DNA of 42,851 bases from Crenobacter caeni. Lineage in GTDB: Bacteria; Pseudomonadota; Gammaproteobacteria; Burkholderiales; Chromobacteriaceae. Location of the stretch: positions 1 to 42,851 of the forward strand of contig NZ_JAAGAA010000018.1 of assembly GCF_010435965.1 (NCBI RefSeq), written 5' to 3'. Of the stretch, positions 1 to 7,826 are shown one piece after another; position 1 is the first letter of the stretch; every line of letters begins with the position of its first letter. The notes beneath the pieces were generated by a model. That model ran no database searches. It worked only from the letters and a program-made list of their open reading frames with translations, and was not told the origin of the DNA. The translations under genes and the position numbers were made by a program.

Positions 1-178
1 CAGGAGCGGCTCACATCATGGATCGGGCATAGCTGCCCATCAAGAATCCGGATAGATTAGAGCAAGCCTTCCCTGTCATTGTTCATCACGATTCTGTCCT
101 TGCAAAGTTCAGGCTGACCATAGATTGTAGCGACAAGCCCCTTGCATCCCAAACGCCCCCGACGGCCCGCGAAACCCC

Positions 179-281
179 GACGTAAAAACGGTCGGCGAGG
201 CGCTGGCTAACTCGCGATTCGCTACCGTCGAATCGCTCAGACAGGAGCCAGCTTAAAACCTCGCCGGCCGCTTTTACGCCG
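179..281. repeat. Long imperfect palindrome with inner hairpin
   Basis: Outer arms at 181-208 and 246-278 are largely complementary: cgtaaaa pairs with ttttacg, cggcgagg with cctcgccg, and gctggct with agccagc, with small bulges. At the tip is a perfect 8-bp stem, gcgattcg (214-221) and cgaatcgc (229-236), around a 7-nt loop. The structure lies about 105 bp beyond the stop of the leftward DUF6680-like gene. It is far larger than the simple terminators elsewhere in the window and lacks a T-tract. It may be a dispersed palindromic repeat, a MITE-like remnant, a structured RNA or an atypical recombination site. The rest of 1-385 holds no gene or element I recognise. Confidence 0.6.
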
Positions 282-385
282 GCGCGAGCCTGACGGGGAT
301 TGGCGGCTGGCGAGCAAGTATTTGCATCGTAGGTGGTGGGTTGCGCTACAGATAGCGGCTAGTCCATCCTAGAGCCTGATTAGCC

Positions 386-916
386 TTATTCTGGGGGGAG
401 CTCTGTTGGCGGCAAGTTTGTGACGTGCATAGGTAAGACGCGCTTACCTTCTAGAAGCTCTAGAGTCATCTGACGCATGCGTCCTTGTTCTGATTCGATT
501 TGCCCATGTGCTACCGGGGAATATGTCCCGTTCTTTATCTGGGTTTTGTTGAAGTCATAGCCTAGTGATTTGCCCATCGCGTGTAAGAGATCGACCAAAA
601 GATCGATTCGCTTATTGCCCCAAGTCGGAGCATCTAGCTGCTGAGGATTACCAAGATGGTCGAGGTACTGTTGCCAGACATCCAATACAGCCTTTTCGGT
701 AGGGATTTTGGATGAAAACTCCAAGTCGATTCTATTGAGCGCTTCAACATGAGCAGGCGCAAGCGTGTATGCGCGTGTTGCCATGAGTGTTTTGAATACT
801 TGGAGCTTTCGTCCTTGAACTTCGTTGCGGTCATCGAGATATCGTGTTACTTGCACAGCAATGAGCGGGCTCACTATCGTAGCAAGAACTATTAGTCCGT
901 CAGTAAGGGACACCAT
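386..916 (-). CDS. DUF6680-like membrane-anchored hypothetical protein
   Basis: A 176-residue protein starting MVSLTDGLIVLAT, with one hydrophobic N-terminal segment (about residues 5-24), then a charged soluble part containing LMATRAYTLAPAHVEALNRI. That pattern (short TM anchor, then a TLMATR / HVEALNRID block and a DxWxxYLDHL segment) fits what I recall of the DUF6680 family; function is unknown. The frame stays open upstream into the HDOD gene, but the ATG at 916 is chosen because AAAGGAAA sits just before it and the protein pattern starts there. Base composition is clearly lower in GC than the neighbours and codons are less biased, suggesting recent acquisition. It is transcribed leftward, downstream of the HDOD gene on the same strand. 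Confidence 0.6.
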   Translation of the reverse strand: MVSLTDGLIVLATIVSPLIAVQVTRYLDDRNEVQGRKLQVFKTLMATRAYTLAPAHVEALNRIDLEFSSKIPTEKAVLDVWQQYLDHLGNPQQLDAPTWGNKRIDLLVDLLHAMGKSLGYDFNKTQIKNGTYSPVAHGQIESEQGRMRQMTLELLEGKRVLPMHVTNLPPTELPPE

Positions 917-1010
917 TTTCCTTTGATGCTCAGAGTTAAATGCACATCTGTGCGGATATTGGTCAATATGGCTTTGGAGGTGGATTACGGCGGCGTTATG
1001 CACCGACGCC

Positions 1011-1865
1011 TCAGGCGAGCAGGGTGTCGTGCATGGCCGAGCGCCAGTCCTGGAATTCGATGGCGCCCAGCTGCAGGTACGCCAGCATGGCCGGGCCGAC
1101 GTCGTCCCAGCCCGGGTCGGCCTCGAGGTCGGTCTGCGTCCGCCACACATGGCGCGCGGCGCGGGCGAGCGCGATCATGCGCAGCGCCTCGTCGCCCAGC
1201 CGGGACGACGATTTTTCAAAGGCGTCCGGGTCGTACTGCTCGAGGATGGCGCGGCAGAAGTTTTTCGGCATGTGCCAGGCGCGCGCCAGCATATAGCCCA
1301 GCACCGCGTGGTGGGTGTTGTGCAGCGCCTGCTCGATGGCGCAGAGCTGGTTGTCCCGGGTGCGGGCGGTCATGGCCAGCGTCTGGCCGTACTTGGGAAA
1401 GTGCAGCAGCATCAGCGGGATGCCGCAGCCGCGGAACAGCGCGAAGCTCTGGCTGTCTTGGGGGCAGGCCAGCACCAGCCGCGCCAGCTGGTTGACCAGG
1501 AGCGCGCAGGCGCCTGACTCGTCCCAGTAGGCTTCCAGCGCGGGGCTGGACGGTTGCGAGAACTGGCTGCGCAGCACCATGGTGTTGACCAGGTGCATCA
1601 CGCTTTGCGTGCCCAGCAGGCTGATGGCCTGCGCCACCGAGGTGATGGCGCGCTGCTGGCCCAGCAGCGGCGAGTTGGCCGCCTTGAGCACGGCGGCCGA
1701 CAGCGCCAAATCCTGCCCGATCAGTTGCACCAGGCTGTCGGGCGCGATGTCGCCGGCCTGTTTCAGCGTCTCCAGCTGTTCCAGCAGCACGGGGCGCGGC
1801 GGGATCACCAGGTTTTTCAGCAGCGATTCCGTGTTGTCCCGATCCAGCAGAATTTCGTCAGCCAT
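1011..1865 (-). CDS. HDOD domain-containing protein
   Basis: A 284-residue cytosolic protein whose N-terminal two thirds match the HDOD domain (a catalytically reduced HD-like helical fold): LVIPPRPVLLEQLETL near residue 18, QDLALSAAVLKAANSPLLG around residue 50, then ITSVAQAISLLG and SVMHLVNTMVL. HDOD proteins are commonly signalling or scaffolding modules controlling motility, biofilm or stress responses; no output domain is fused here. It is single in its orientation, divergent from the AhpD-like gene at 2103, with about 240 bp between them. The start ATG is preceded by only a weak purine stretch (AAAGAAA). Family assignment is good; the specific role cannot be read from the sequence. Confidence 0.8.
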   Translation of the reverse strand: MADEILLDRDNTESLLKNLVIPPRPVLLEQLETLKQAGDIAPDSLVQLIGQDLALSAAVLKAANSPLLGQQRAITSVAQAISLLGTQSVMHLVNTMVLRSQFSQPSSPALEAYWDESGACALLVNQLARLVLACPQDSQSFALFRGCGIPLMLLHFPKYGQTLAMTARTRDNQLCAIEQALHNTHHAVLGYMLARAWHMPKNFCRAILEQYDPDAFEKSSSRLGDEALRMIALARAARHVWRTQTDLEADPGWDDVGPAMLAYLQLGAIEFQDWRSAMHDTLLA

Positions 1866-2046
1866 CTTATTTCTTTGTCATTTAAACATCCGCATTATAT
1901 GCGCTTGATTTTCACGCTGTCCGCTTTCATGGCGGGGTTGCGCCGTGCTGCGCACGGCGGGGGCCGGCGCGGCGTGCGGCTGGCCTGTCCGTGGCAGGGG
2001 GGGGCACGGGTGTAACGCCGGCCGTGCAGCGGTCACGGCAGGGGGC

Positions 2047-2075
2047 TTGTCATTCGATATATAAAAACACATAAT
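2047..2075 (+). promoter_or_regulatory. Candidate sigma-70 promoter for AhpD-like gene
   Basis: TTGTCA at 2047-2052 and CATAAT at 2070-2075 are separated by 17 bp of AT-rich sequence in an otherwise GC-rich region. The predicted start lies about 20 nt before the ribosome binding site AAGGAG (2092-2097) of the gene at 2103. Confidence 0.55.
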
Positions 2076-2102
2076 GTAAGAACTGCTAACGAAGGAGCCA
2101 CC

Positions 2103-2486
2103 ATGAGCCACAACTACCAGGAACTGGCCGCCGCCCTCGGCGCCAAGGTCGCCGAGCTGCGCCGCGAAATCCCCGAGACGATGAAGGGCTTCGGCCAGAT
2201 GAACCGGGCCGCGCACGCCGACGGCGCGCTGGACAACAAGCAGAAGGAGCTGATCGCGATCGCCATCGGCATCGCCGGCCGCTGCCAGGGCTGCCTCGCC
2301 TTCCACGCCAAGGCGCTGGTCGAGCTGGGCTGCACGCGTGCCGAGTTCCTCGAGATGCTGCAGGTGGCGGTGTACATGGGCGGCGGCCCGTCGCTGATGA
2401 CGGCGGCCGAGGCGCTGATGGCGTACGAGAGCTTCGGCGGCGAGCGCGCACTGCAGCCGGCCGGCGCAGAGGCCAGCCCGCTGTAA
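2103..2486 (+). CDS. Carboxymuconolactone decarboxylase family (AhpD-like) protein
   Basis: A 127-residue all-helical protein. The CMD domain spans about residues 20-110, with the redox motif CQGC followed by LAFHAKAL, the CxxC-x2-H arrangement of AhpD-type alkylhydroperoxidases. The core DNKQKELIAIAIGIAGRC and the following EFLEMLQVAVYMGGGPS are typical of the family. Known members either reduce peroxides using the CxxC pair or decarboxylate gamma-carboxymuconolactone; retention of both cysteines favours the redox role (inference). It is a single-gene unit with its own promoter, a strong AAGGAG ribosome site and a terminator at 2519. Confidence 0.85.
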   Translation: MSHNYQELAAALGAKVAELRREIPETMKGFGQMNRAAHADGALDNKQKELIAIAIGIAGRCQGCLAFHAKALVELGCTRAEFLEMLQVAVYMGGGPSLMTAAEALMAYESFGGERALQPAGAEASPL

Positions 2487-2518
2487 AGCGCGCGTCGCGC
2501 TGTAGGGAAGGCAAGACA

Positions 2519-2552
2519 AACGCCCCGTGTCCCGTCAGGGATGCGGGGCGTT
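2519..2552. terminator. Bidirectional intrinsic terminator
   Basis: AACGCCCCG (2519-2527) pairs with CGGGGCGTT (2544-2552), with additional tccc/ggga pairing inside. It sits between the convergent ends of the AhpD-like gene and the Mth938-like gene and can serve both strands. Confidence 0.75.
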
Positions 2553-2558
2553 GCCGCG

Positions 2559-2927
2559 TCAGGCGGGCAGCAGCGCGGCGAGCACCTTGCGGCCCTCGGC
2601 GTGCAGGATGTTGTAGGTGCGGCAGGCGGCGGCGCTGTCCATCACCTCGACGCCGACGCGCGCGGCCGACAGCGCGGCGTACAGGCGCGGGTGCAGCAGG
2701 CGCTGCGCCTTGCCGCAGCCGACCAGCACCACCTCCGGCTCGAAGCGGGCGAGCTCGGCGAAGTGCTCGGGCGCGAGCGCGTCGAACGAGGTCGCGCTCC
2801 ATTGCGCGGCGTGTTCGCCGCACACCACGAGCGGGTGGCTGTAGCGGGTCTGGCCGAGCTCGAAATAGCCGTCGCCGTAGCCGCTGAACAGGTGGTGGCC
2901 GGCGAGCTCGGACTGGTGCAGTTTCAT
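2559..2927 (-). CDS. Mth938-like domain (DUF498) protein
   Basis: A 122-residue protein of the Mth938/DUF498 family, which includes the mitochondrial complex I assembly factor NDUFAF3 and many uncharacterised bacterial proteins. Visible family features are the N-terminal GYGDGYFELGQTRYSHPLVV strand region, the VVLVGCGKAQRLLHP motif in the middle and the C-terminal EVMDSAAACRTYNIL segment. The bacterial role is not established; a redox or assembly function is only inferred from relatives. The start ATG is preceded by AAGGAAA. It is divergent from alaA and ends at the shared terminator. Confidence 0.8.
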   Translation of the reverse strand: MKLHQSELAGHHLFSGYGDGYFELGQTRYSHPLVVCGEHAAQWSATSFDALAPEHFAELARFEPEVVLVGCGKAQRLLHPRLYAALSAARVGVEVMDSAAACRTYNILHAEGRKVLAALLPA

Positions 2928-2992
2928 GGGCGGGTTTCCTTGCGCGAGGGGGGCGCCGCTGGCTAGTGCAGCGCAGCAGCGGATGGGATAGG

Positions 2993-2998
2993 ATTATA
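2993..2998 (-). promoter_or_regulatory. Possible -10 element for Mth938-like gene
   Basis: On the minus strand this reads TATAAT, a perfect -10 hexamer, about 65 bp upstream of the start at 2927. No convincing -35 is seen at the right spacing, so this is a weak call. Confidence 0.35.
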
Positions 2999-3090
2999 GC
3001 CGACTGTAATGACACTCAGGTGGCGGCGCGCGTGCCGCGCCGGCCTGACCTCACCTACGCGGGCGCGGCCCGCCAGAAGGATTCTGCCCC

Positions 3091-4320
3091 ATGCAACCCG
3101 TGCGCAAATCGCAGAAGCTTGCCAACGTCTGCTACGACATCCGCGGACCGGTGCTCGAGCACGCGAAGAAGATGGAAGAAGAAGGCCATCGCATCATCAA
3201 GCTCAATATCGGCAACCCGGCGCCGTTCGGCTTTTACGCGCCGGACGAGATCACCGCCGACATGATCGCCAACCTGCCGGCGGCCTCCGGCTACGCCGAC
3301 TCCAAGGGCCTGTTCGCCGCGCGCAAGGCGATCATGCACTACACGCAGGAGAAGAACATCCCCGGCGTCGGCCTGGAGGACATCTACGTCGGCAACGGCG
3401 TCTCCGAGCTGATCGTGATGGCGATGCAGGCGCTGCTCGACAACGGCGACGAGGTGCTGGTGCCGGCGCCGGACTACCCCTTGTGGACGGCGGCGGTCAG
3501 CCTGGCCGGCGGCCGTGCGGTGCACTATGTGTGCGACGAGGCGCAGGGCTGGTTCCCCGACATCGCCGACATCGAGGCCAAGATTACGCCGAACACCCGC
3601 GCCATCGTGGTGATCAACCCGAACAACCCGACCGGCGCGGTCTACCCGCAACCCTTGCTCGAGCAGATCGTCGAACTCGCCCGCAAGCACCAGCTGATCA
3701 TCTACGCCGACGAGATCTACGACAAGGTGCTGTACGACGGCGAGCACCACGTGTCGATCGCCAGTCTGGCGCCGGACGTGCTGTGCGTGACGATGAACGG
3801 CCTCTCCAAGAACTACCGCGCCTGCGGCTACCGCGCCGGCTGGATGTCGGTGTCCGGCGAGAAGCGCCACGCGCGCGACTATATCGAGGGGCTGAACATG
3901 CTCGCCTCGATGCGCCTGTGCGCCAACGTGCCCGGCCAGTACGCGATCCAGACCGCGCTGGGCGGCTACCAGAGCATCAACGACCTGGTCGCCCCCAGCG
4001 GCCGCCTGGCGCGCCAGCGCGACCTCGCGTTCGAGATGCTGAGCGCGATGCCCGGCGTCTCCTGCGTGAAGCCCAAGGGGGCGCTCTACATGTTCCCGCG
4101 CCTCGACCCCGAGGTGTACCCGATCGCCGACGACCAGCAGTTCATCCTCGAGCTGTTGCAGCAGGAGAAGGTGCTGCTGGTCCAGGGGACGGGGTTTAAC
4201 TGGATTGCACCGGATCACTTCCGCGTGGTATTCCTTCCGAATACGGACGACCTGACCGAGGCGCTCGGCCGGGTCGGGCACTTCCTCGAAAACTACCGCC
4301 TGCGCCACGGTACCAACTGA
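3091..4320 (+). CDS. alaA: Alanine aminotransferase, AlaA type
   Basis: A 409-residue class I/II PLP-dependent aminotransferase that closely follows E. coli AlaA in length and motif order. It opens with KLANVCYDIRGPVLEHAKKM, then LNIGNPAPFGF, GNGVSELIVMAMQALL, the cofactor-binding NPNNPTGAVY, DEIYDKVLYD and the Schiff-base lysine Lys240 in NGLSKNYRACGYRAGW. It interconverts pyruvate plus glutamate and alanine plus 2-oxoglutarate in the cytosol. The ribosome site AAGGA lies about 10 nt before the ATG. It heads an amino-acid cluster followed by hom, but a terminator at 4341 separates the two, so independent transcription is likely. Confidence 0.93.
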   Translation: MQPVRKSQKLANVCYDIRGPVLEHAKKMEEEGHRIIKLNIGNPAPFGFYAPDEITADMIANLPAASGYADSKGLFAARKAIMHYTQEKNIPGVGLEDIYVGNGVSELIVMAMQALLDNGDEVLVPAPDYPLWTAAVSLAGGRAVHYVCDEAQGWFPDIADIEAKITPNTRAIVVINPNNPTGAVYPQPLLEQIVELARKHQLIIYADEIYDKVLYDGEHHVSIASLAPDVLCVTMNGLSKNYRACGYRAGWMSVSGEKRHARDYIEGLNMLASMRLCANVPGQYAIQTALGGYQSINDLVAPSGRLARQRDLAFEMLSAMPGVSCVKPKGALYMFPRLDPEVYPIADDQQFILELLQQEKVLLVQGTGFNWIAPDHFRVVFLPNTDDLTEALGRVGHFLENYRLRHGTN

Positions 4321-4340
4321 ACGCCAGGGCGGACCACAAC

Positions 4341-4366
4341 AAGGGACCGTGCGCGGTCCCTTCTTT
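4341..4366 (+). terminator. Intrinsic terminator after alaA
   Basis: Perfect 9-bp stem AAGGGACCG / CGGTCCCTT around a TGCG tetraloop, followed by cttt. It lies between alaA and hom. Confidence 0.8.
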
Positions 4367-4401
4367 GCAGCGAACACGAGCATAAAACCAGGAGCACAAG
4401 C

Positions 4402-5712
4402 ATGAAGCCGATCAATATTGGCCTGATGGGGGTAGGGACGGTCGGTGGCGGTGTCGCCACCGTATTGAAGCGCAATGCTGAAGAAATCAGCCGTCGTGCC
4501 GGCCGCGACATCCGCCTGACCATCGCTGCGCGCCGCAATGTCGAGCAGGCGCGCGAGCTGGTCGGCGAGGAAGTCATCATCGTGGCCGACGCCTTCGCGG
4601 TCGTCGACCACCCGGACGTCGACATCGTGGTCGAGCTGATCGGCGGCGACACCGTCGCCAAGGACCTGGTGCTGCGCGCGATCGCCAACGGCAAGCATGT
4701 GGTCACCGCCAACAAGAAGCTGCTGGCGCTGCACGGCAACGAGATCTTCGCGCGCGCGCAGGAGAAGGGCGTGATGGTCGCGTTCGAGGCGGCGGTCGCC
4801 GGCGGCATCCCGATCATCAAGGCGCTGCGCGAGGGCCTGAGCGCCAACCGCATCGAGTGGATCGCCGGCATCATCAACGGCACCTCCAACTTCATCCTGA
4901 CCGAGATGCGCGAGAAGGGCGCGAGCTTCGCCGACGTGCTTGCCGAGGCGCAGCGCTTGGGGTACGCCGAAGCCGACCCGACCTTCGACGTCGAAGGCCA
5001 CGATGCCGGCCACAAGCTGACCATCATGGCGGCCATCGCGTTCGGCATCCCGATGAACTTCGGCGCGTGCTACCTCGAGGGCATCAGCCGCCTCGACGGC
5101 CGCGACATCCGCTACGCCGAGGAACTGGGCTACCGCGTGAAACTGCTGGGCCTGACCCGCTGCACCGAGGACGGGGTCGAACTGCGCGTGCACCCGACGC
5201 TGATCCCCGAGGGCCGCCTGATCGCCAACGTCAACGGCGTGATGAACGCGGTGCTGGCCAAGGGCGACGCGATCGGCCCGACTCTCTACTACGGCGCGGG
5301 CGCCGGCGCCTTGCCGACCGCGTCGGCGGTGGTCGCCGACATCGTCGACGTCGCTCGCCTGATGACGGCCGACCCCGAGCACCGCGTGCCGCACCTCGCA
5401 TTCCAGCCGGACCAGCTCAAGGACCTGCCGCTGCTGCCGATGGACGAGGTAGTCAGCTCCTACTACCTGCGCATCAGCGTGACCGACCGCGCCGGCGTGC
5501 TGGCCGAGATCACCCGATTGCTCGCCGAGAACGGCATCTCGATCGAGGCGTTGATCCAGAAGGGCTCGCTGTCCGAAGGCACGGCCGAGGTGGTGCTGTT
5601 GACCCACCGCGTGAAGGAGCGCCAGGCCAACGCGGCGATCGCCGCGATCGAATCGCTGGCCAGCGTCACCTGCCCGGTGGTGCGCCTGCGCATGGAAGAA
5701 CTCAATGGCTGA
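4402..5712 (+). CDS. hom: Homoserine dehydrogenase
   Basis: A 436-residue monofunctional homoserine dehydrogenase that reduces aspartate semialdehyde to homoserine, the branch point to threonine and methionine. The N-terminal Rossmann motif GLMGVGTVGGG is at residues 7-17, VTANKKLLALHG is the nucleotide/substrate region, and the catalytic region reads GIINGTSNFIL then GYAEADPTFDVEGHDAGHK with the conserved Glu, Asp and Lys. A C-terminal ACT domain starts near residue 355 (YYLRISVTDRAGVLAEI), consistent with threonine feedback control. A strong AGGAG precedes the ATG. Its last 8 nt overlap the start of the GNAT gene, and thrC follows, forming a hom-GNAT-thrC operon. Confidence 0.95.
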   Translation: MKPINIGLMGVGTVGGGVATVLKRNAEEISRRAGRDIRLTIAARRNVEQARELVGEEVIIVADAFAVVDHPDVDIVVELIGGDTVAKDLVLRAIANGKHVVTANKKLLALHGNEIFARAQEKGVMVAFEAAVAGGIPIIKALREGLSANRIEWIAGIINGTSNFILTEMREKGASFADVLAEAQRLGYAEADPTFDVEGHDAGHKLTIMAAIAFGIPMNFGACYLEGISRLDGRDIRYAEELGYRVKLLGLTRCTEDGVELRVHPTLIPEGRLIANVNGVMNAVLAKGDAIGPTLYYGAGAGALPTASAVVADIVDVARLMTADPEHRVPHLAFQPDQLKDLPLLPMDEVVSSYYLRISVTDRAGVLAEITRLLAENGISIEALIQKGSLSEGTAEVVLLTHRVKERQANAAIAAIESLASVTCPVVRLRMEELNG

Positions 5713-6220
5713 GCTTGCACCCGGCGTCAACGTCCGCCGGGCAGCGCGGGGCGACCTTGCGGCGATCGTCGACATCTACAACTCGACCATCGCCTCGCGC
5801 ATGGTCACCGCCGACCTTACGCCGGTCAGCGTGGCAGATCGCGAGCCTTGGTTCGCCGCGCACGGCGAGCGCCACCCGCTGTGGGTCGCCGAGGCCGGCG
5901 GCCGGGTAGTCGGCTGGGCCAGCCTGTCGGCCTTCCATAGCCGCGCCGCGTACGACGCGACCGCCGAGGTCAGCGTCTACCTCGCGCCGGACACCCGCGG
6001 CCGCGGGCTGGGTGCGGCGCTGCTCGCCTTTGTCGAGGCGGCGTGCCCGGCACTTGGCGTGCGCACTCTGGTCGCGCTGGTGTTCGGCCACAACGCGCCG
6101 TCGGTCGCGCTGTTCGCGCGCGCGGGCTACGCGCGCTGGGGCGAGCTGCCGCAGGTGGCTGAACTGGACGGCGTGCGGCGCGACCTCCTGATGCTCGGCA
6201 AGCACCTTACACAAGACTAA
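5705..6220 (+). CDS. GNAT family N-acetyltransferase (PAT/MnaT-like)
   Basis: A 171-residue GNAT protein: VRRAARGDLAAIVDIYNSTI at the N-terminus, the acetyl-CoA pyrophosphate loop DTRGRGLGAALL near residue 100, and the C-terminal GHNAPSVALFARAGYARWGEL. The closest family by eye is the phosphinothricin/L-amino-acid N-acetyltransferase group (YncA/MnaT-like), which acetylates small amines or amino acids in the cytosol. It starts inside the 3' end of hom (8-nt overlap) and ends 10 bp before thrC, so it is translationally coupled to threonine synthesis genes. A link to amino-acid metabolism is suggested by position only. Confidence 0.85.
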   Translation: MAELAPGVNVRRAARGDLAAIVDIYNSTIASRMVTADLTPVSVADREPWFAAHGERHPLWVAEAGGRVVGWASLSAFHSRAAYDATAEVSVYLAPDTRGRGLGAALLAFVEAACPALGVRTLVALVFGHNAPSVALFARAGYARWGELPQVAELDGVRRDLLMLGKHLTQD

Positions 6221-6230
6221 AGAGAAACCG

Positions 6231-7637
6231 ATGAAGTACATCAGCACCCGCGGCGCGATGGCGCCGCTCGAATTCTCCGACACCGTCCTGATGGGGCTCG
6301 CCCCCGACGGCGGCCTCGCGCTGCCGGAGCGCTACCCGCAAGTCGACCGCGCGACGCTCGACGCCTGGCGCGCGCTGCCGTACCCGGAACTTGCGTTCGA
6401 GATCCTGCGCCTGTTCGCGACCGACATCCCCGAGGACGACCTCAAGGCGCTGACCGCGCGCACCTACACCGCGGCGGTGTTCGGCAGCGCAGCGATCACC
6501 CCGGTCAAGACGCTTGGCGACGGCGTGAAGATCCTCGAGCTCTCCAACGGCCCGACGCTCGCCTTCAAGGACATGGCGATGCAGCTGCTCGGCAACCTGT
6601 TCGAGTACGTGCTGCAAAAGCGCGGCGAGCGGCTGAACATCCTCGGCGCCACCTCGGGCGACACCGGCTCGGCCGCCGAACACGCGCTGCGCGGCAAGGC
6701 GAACGTCAACGTGTTCATGCTGTCGCCGGCGGGCAAGATGAGCGCCTTCCAGCGCGCGCAGATGTACAGCCTGCAGGACGAGAACATCCACAACATCGCC
6801 GTGCGCGGCATGTTCGACGACTGCCAGGACATCGTGAAGGCGGTGCAGAACGACCACGCCTTCAAGGACGCGTACCGCATCGGCACCGTCAACTCGATCA
6901 ACTGGGCGCGGGTGGTCGCGCAGGTGGTGTACTACTTCGCCGGCTACTTTAACGCGACCGCGGGCAATGACGAGAAGCTCAGCTTCTGCGTGCCGTCCGG
7001 CAACTTCGGCAACGTGTGCGCCGGCCATATCGCCCGCCAGATGGGGCTGCCGATCGACCGTCTGATCGTCGCCACCAACGAGAACGACGTGCTCGACGAG
7101 TTCTTCCGCACCGGCGTCTACCGCCCGCGCACCACGGCCGAGACCTTCGTCACCTCCAGCCCGTCGATGGACATCTCCAAGGCGTCCAACTTCGAGCGCT
7201 TCGTGTTCGACCTGGTCGGCCGCGACGGCGCCGAAGTGGCCCGCCTGTGGCGCGCGGTCGACGCGGGCGAGGGGTTCGATTTGTCGGCGCGCATGGCCGA
7301 CGTGCGCGAACGCTTCGGCTTCGTCTCCGGCGCCAGCAGCCACGCCGACCGCTTGGCGACCATCCGCCAGGTCGACGCCGAGGACAAGGTGGTGCTCGAC
7401 CCGCACACCGCCGACGGCGTGAAGGTCGCGCGCGAGCTGCGCAAGCCTGGCGAGACCGTGCTCTGCCTGGAGACCGCGCTGCCGGCCAAGTTTGCCGAGA
7501 CCATACGCGAGGCGCTGGATCGCGAACCGCCGCGCCCGGCCGGCTTCGACGGCATCGAGGACCTGCCGCAGCGGGTGGTCGAAGTCGACGCCGACGCCGA
7601 CACCGTCAAGTCGCTGATCGCGCACGCGCTGGCCTGA
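6231..7637 (+). CDS. thrC: Threonine synthase
   Basis: A 468-residue PLP enzyme converting O-phosphohomoserine to threonine. The N-terminus MKYISTRG and LGLAPDGGL-like MGLAPDGGLALPERYP are typical of the long proteobacterial/fungal class. The PLP lysine is Lys113 in NGPTLAFKDMAMQ, and the phosphate-binding loop is LGATSGDTGSAAEHAL near residue 143. Further family blocks are SINWARVVAQVVYYF and CVPSGNFGNVCAGHIA. AGAGAAA precedes the ATG. It closes the hom operon and is followed by a strong terminator. Confidence 0.95.
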   Translation: MKYISTRGAMAPLEFSDTVLMGLAPDGGLALPERYPQVDRATLDAWRALPYPELAFEILRLFATDIPEDDLKALTARTYTAAVFGSAAITPVKTLGDGVKILELSNGPTLAFKDMAMQLLGNLFEYVLQKRGERLNILGATSGDTGSAAEHALRGKANVNVFMLSPAGKMSAFQRAQMYSLQDENIHNIAVRGMFDDCQDIVKAVQNDHAFKDAYRIGTVNSINWARVVAQVVYYFAGYFNATAGNDEKLSFCVPSGNFGNVCAGHIARQMGLPIDRLIVATNENDVLDEFFRTGVYRPRTTAETFVTSSPSMDISKASNFERFVFDLVGRDGAEVARLWRAVDAGEGFDLSARMADVRERFGFVSGASSHADRLATIRQVDAEDKVVLDPHTADGVKVARELRKPGETVLCLETALPAKFAETIREALDREPPRPAGFDGIEDLPQRVVEVDADADTVKSLIAHALA

Positions 7638-7662
7638 TCCGCCTTTCGCAAGACCACGGCAA

Positions 7663-7685
7663 GGCAGCCTGCGGGCTGCCTTTTT
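7663..7685 (+). terminator. Intrinsic terminator of hom-thrC operon
   Basis: Perfect stem GGCAGCC / GGCTGCC with TGCG loop followed by TTTTT (7681-7685), 25 bp after the thrC stop. Confidence 0.88.
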
Positions 7686-7826
7686 GCTGGGTGCGCGGCT
7701 CGCGGCGGGCGGGAATGATGTTTGTGTAAATAGGCGTCGCGTGGGCGGAATGCCGGCGTCTGCCCCGATGGTTTAATGCGGCGGAGCCTTCCCTCCAGAG
7801 GAAGGCCGTACTGGGAGCAAACCTCG

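Noticed and set aside
179-281. Integron attC site
   Set aside because: No convincing GTTRRRY / RYYYAAC core pair at the ends of the palindrome, and no integrase nearby. Kept only as an unexplained palindrome.
917-1150. N-terminal extension of the DUF6680-like frame into the HDOD gene
   Set aside because: The extension is out-of-frame HDOD sequence (Arg/Thr/Pro-rich) and the ATG at 916 has a good ribosome site.
3055-5775. A 906-codon open frame on the minus strand opposite alaA and hom
   Set aside because: It is antisense to two clearly recognised enzymes, has His/Asp/Arg/Val-rich low-complexity content typical of GC-rich shadow frames and no recognisable domain.
6207-7625. Long minus-strand frame opposite thrC
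   Set aside because: Codon pattern is the third-position mirror of thrC; no ribosome site or family.
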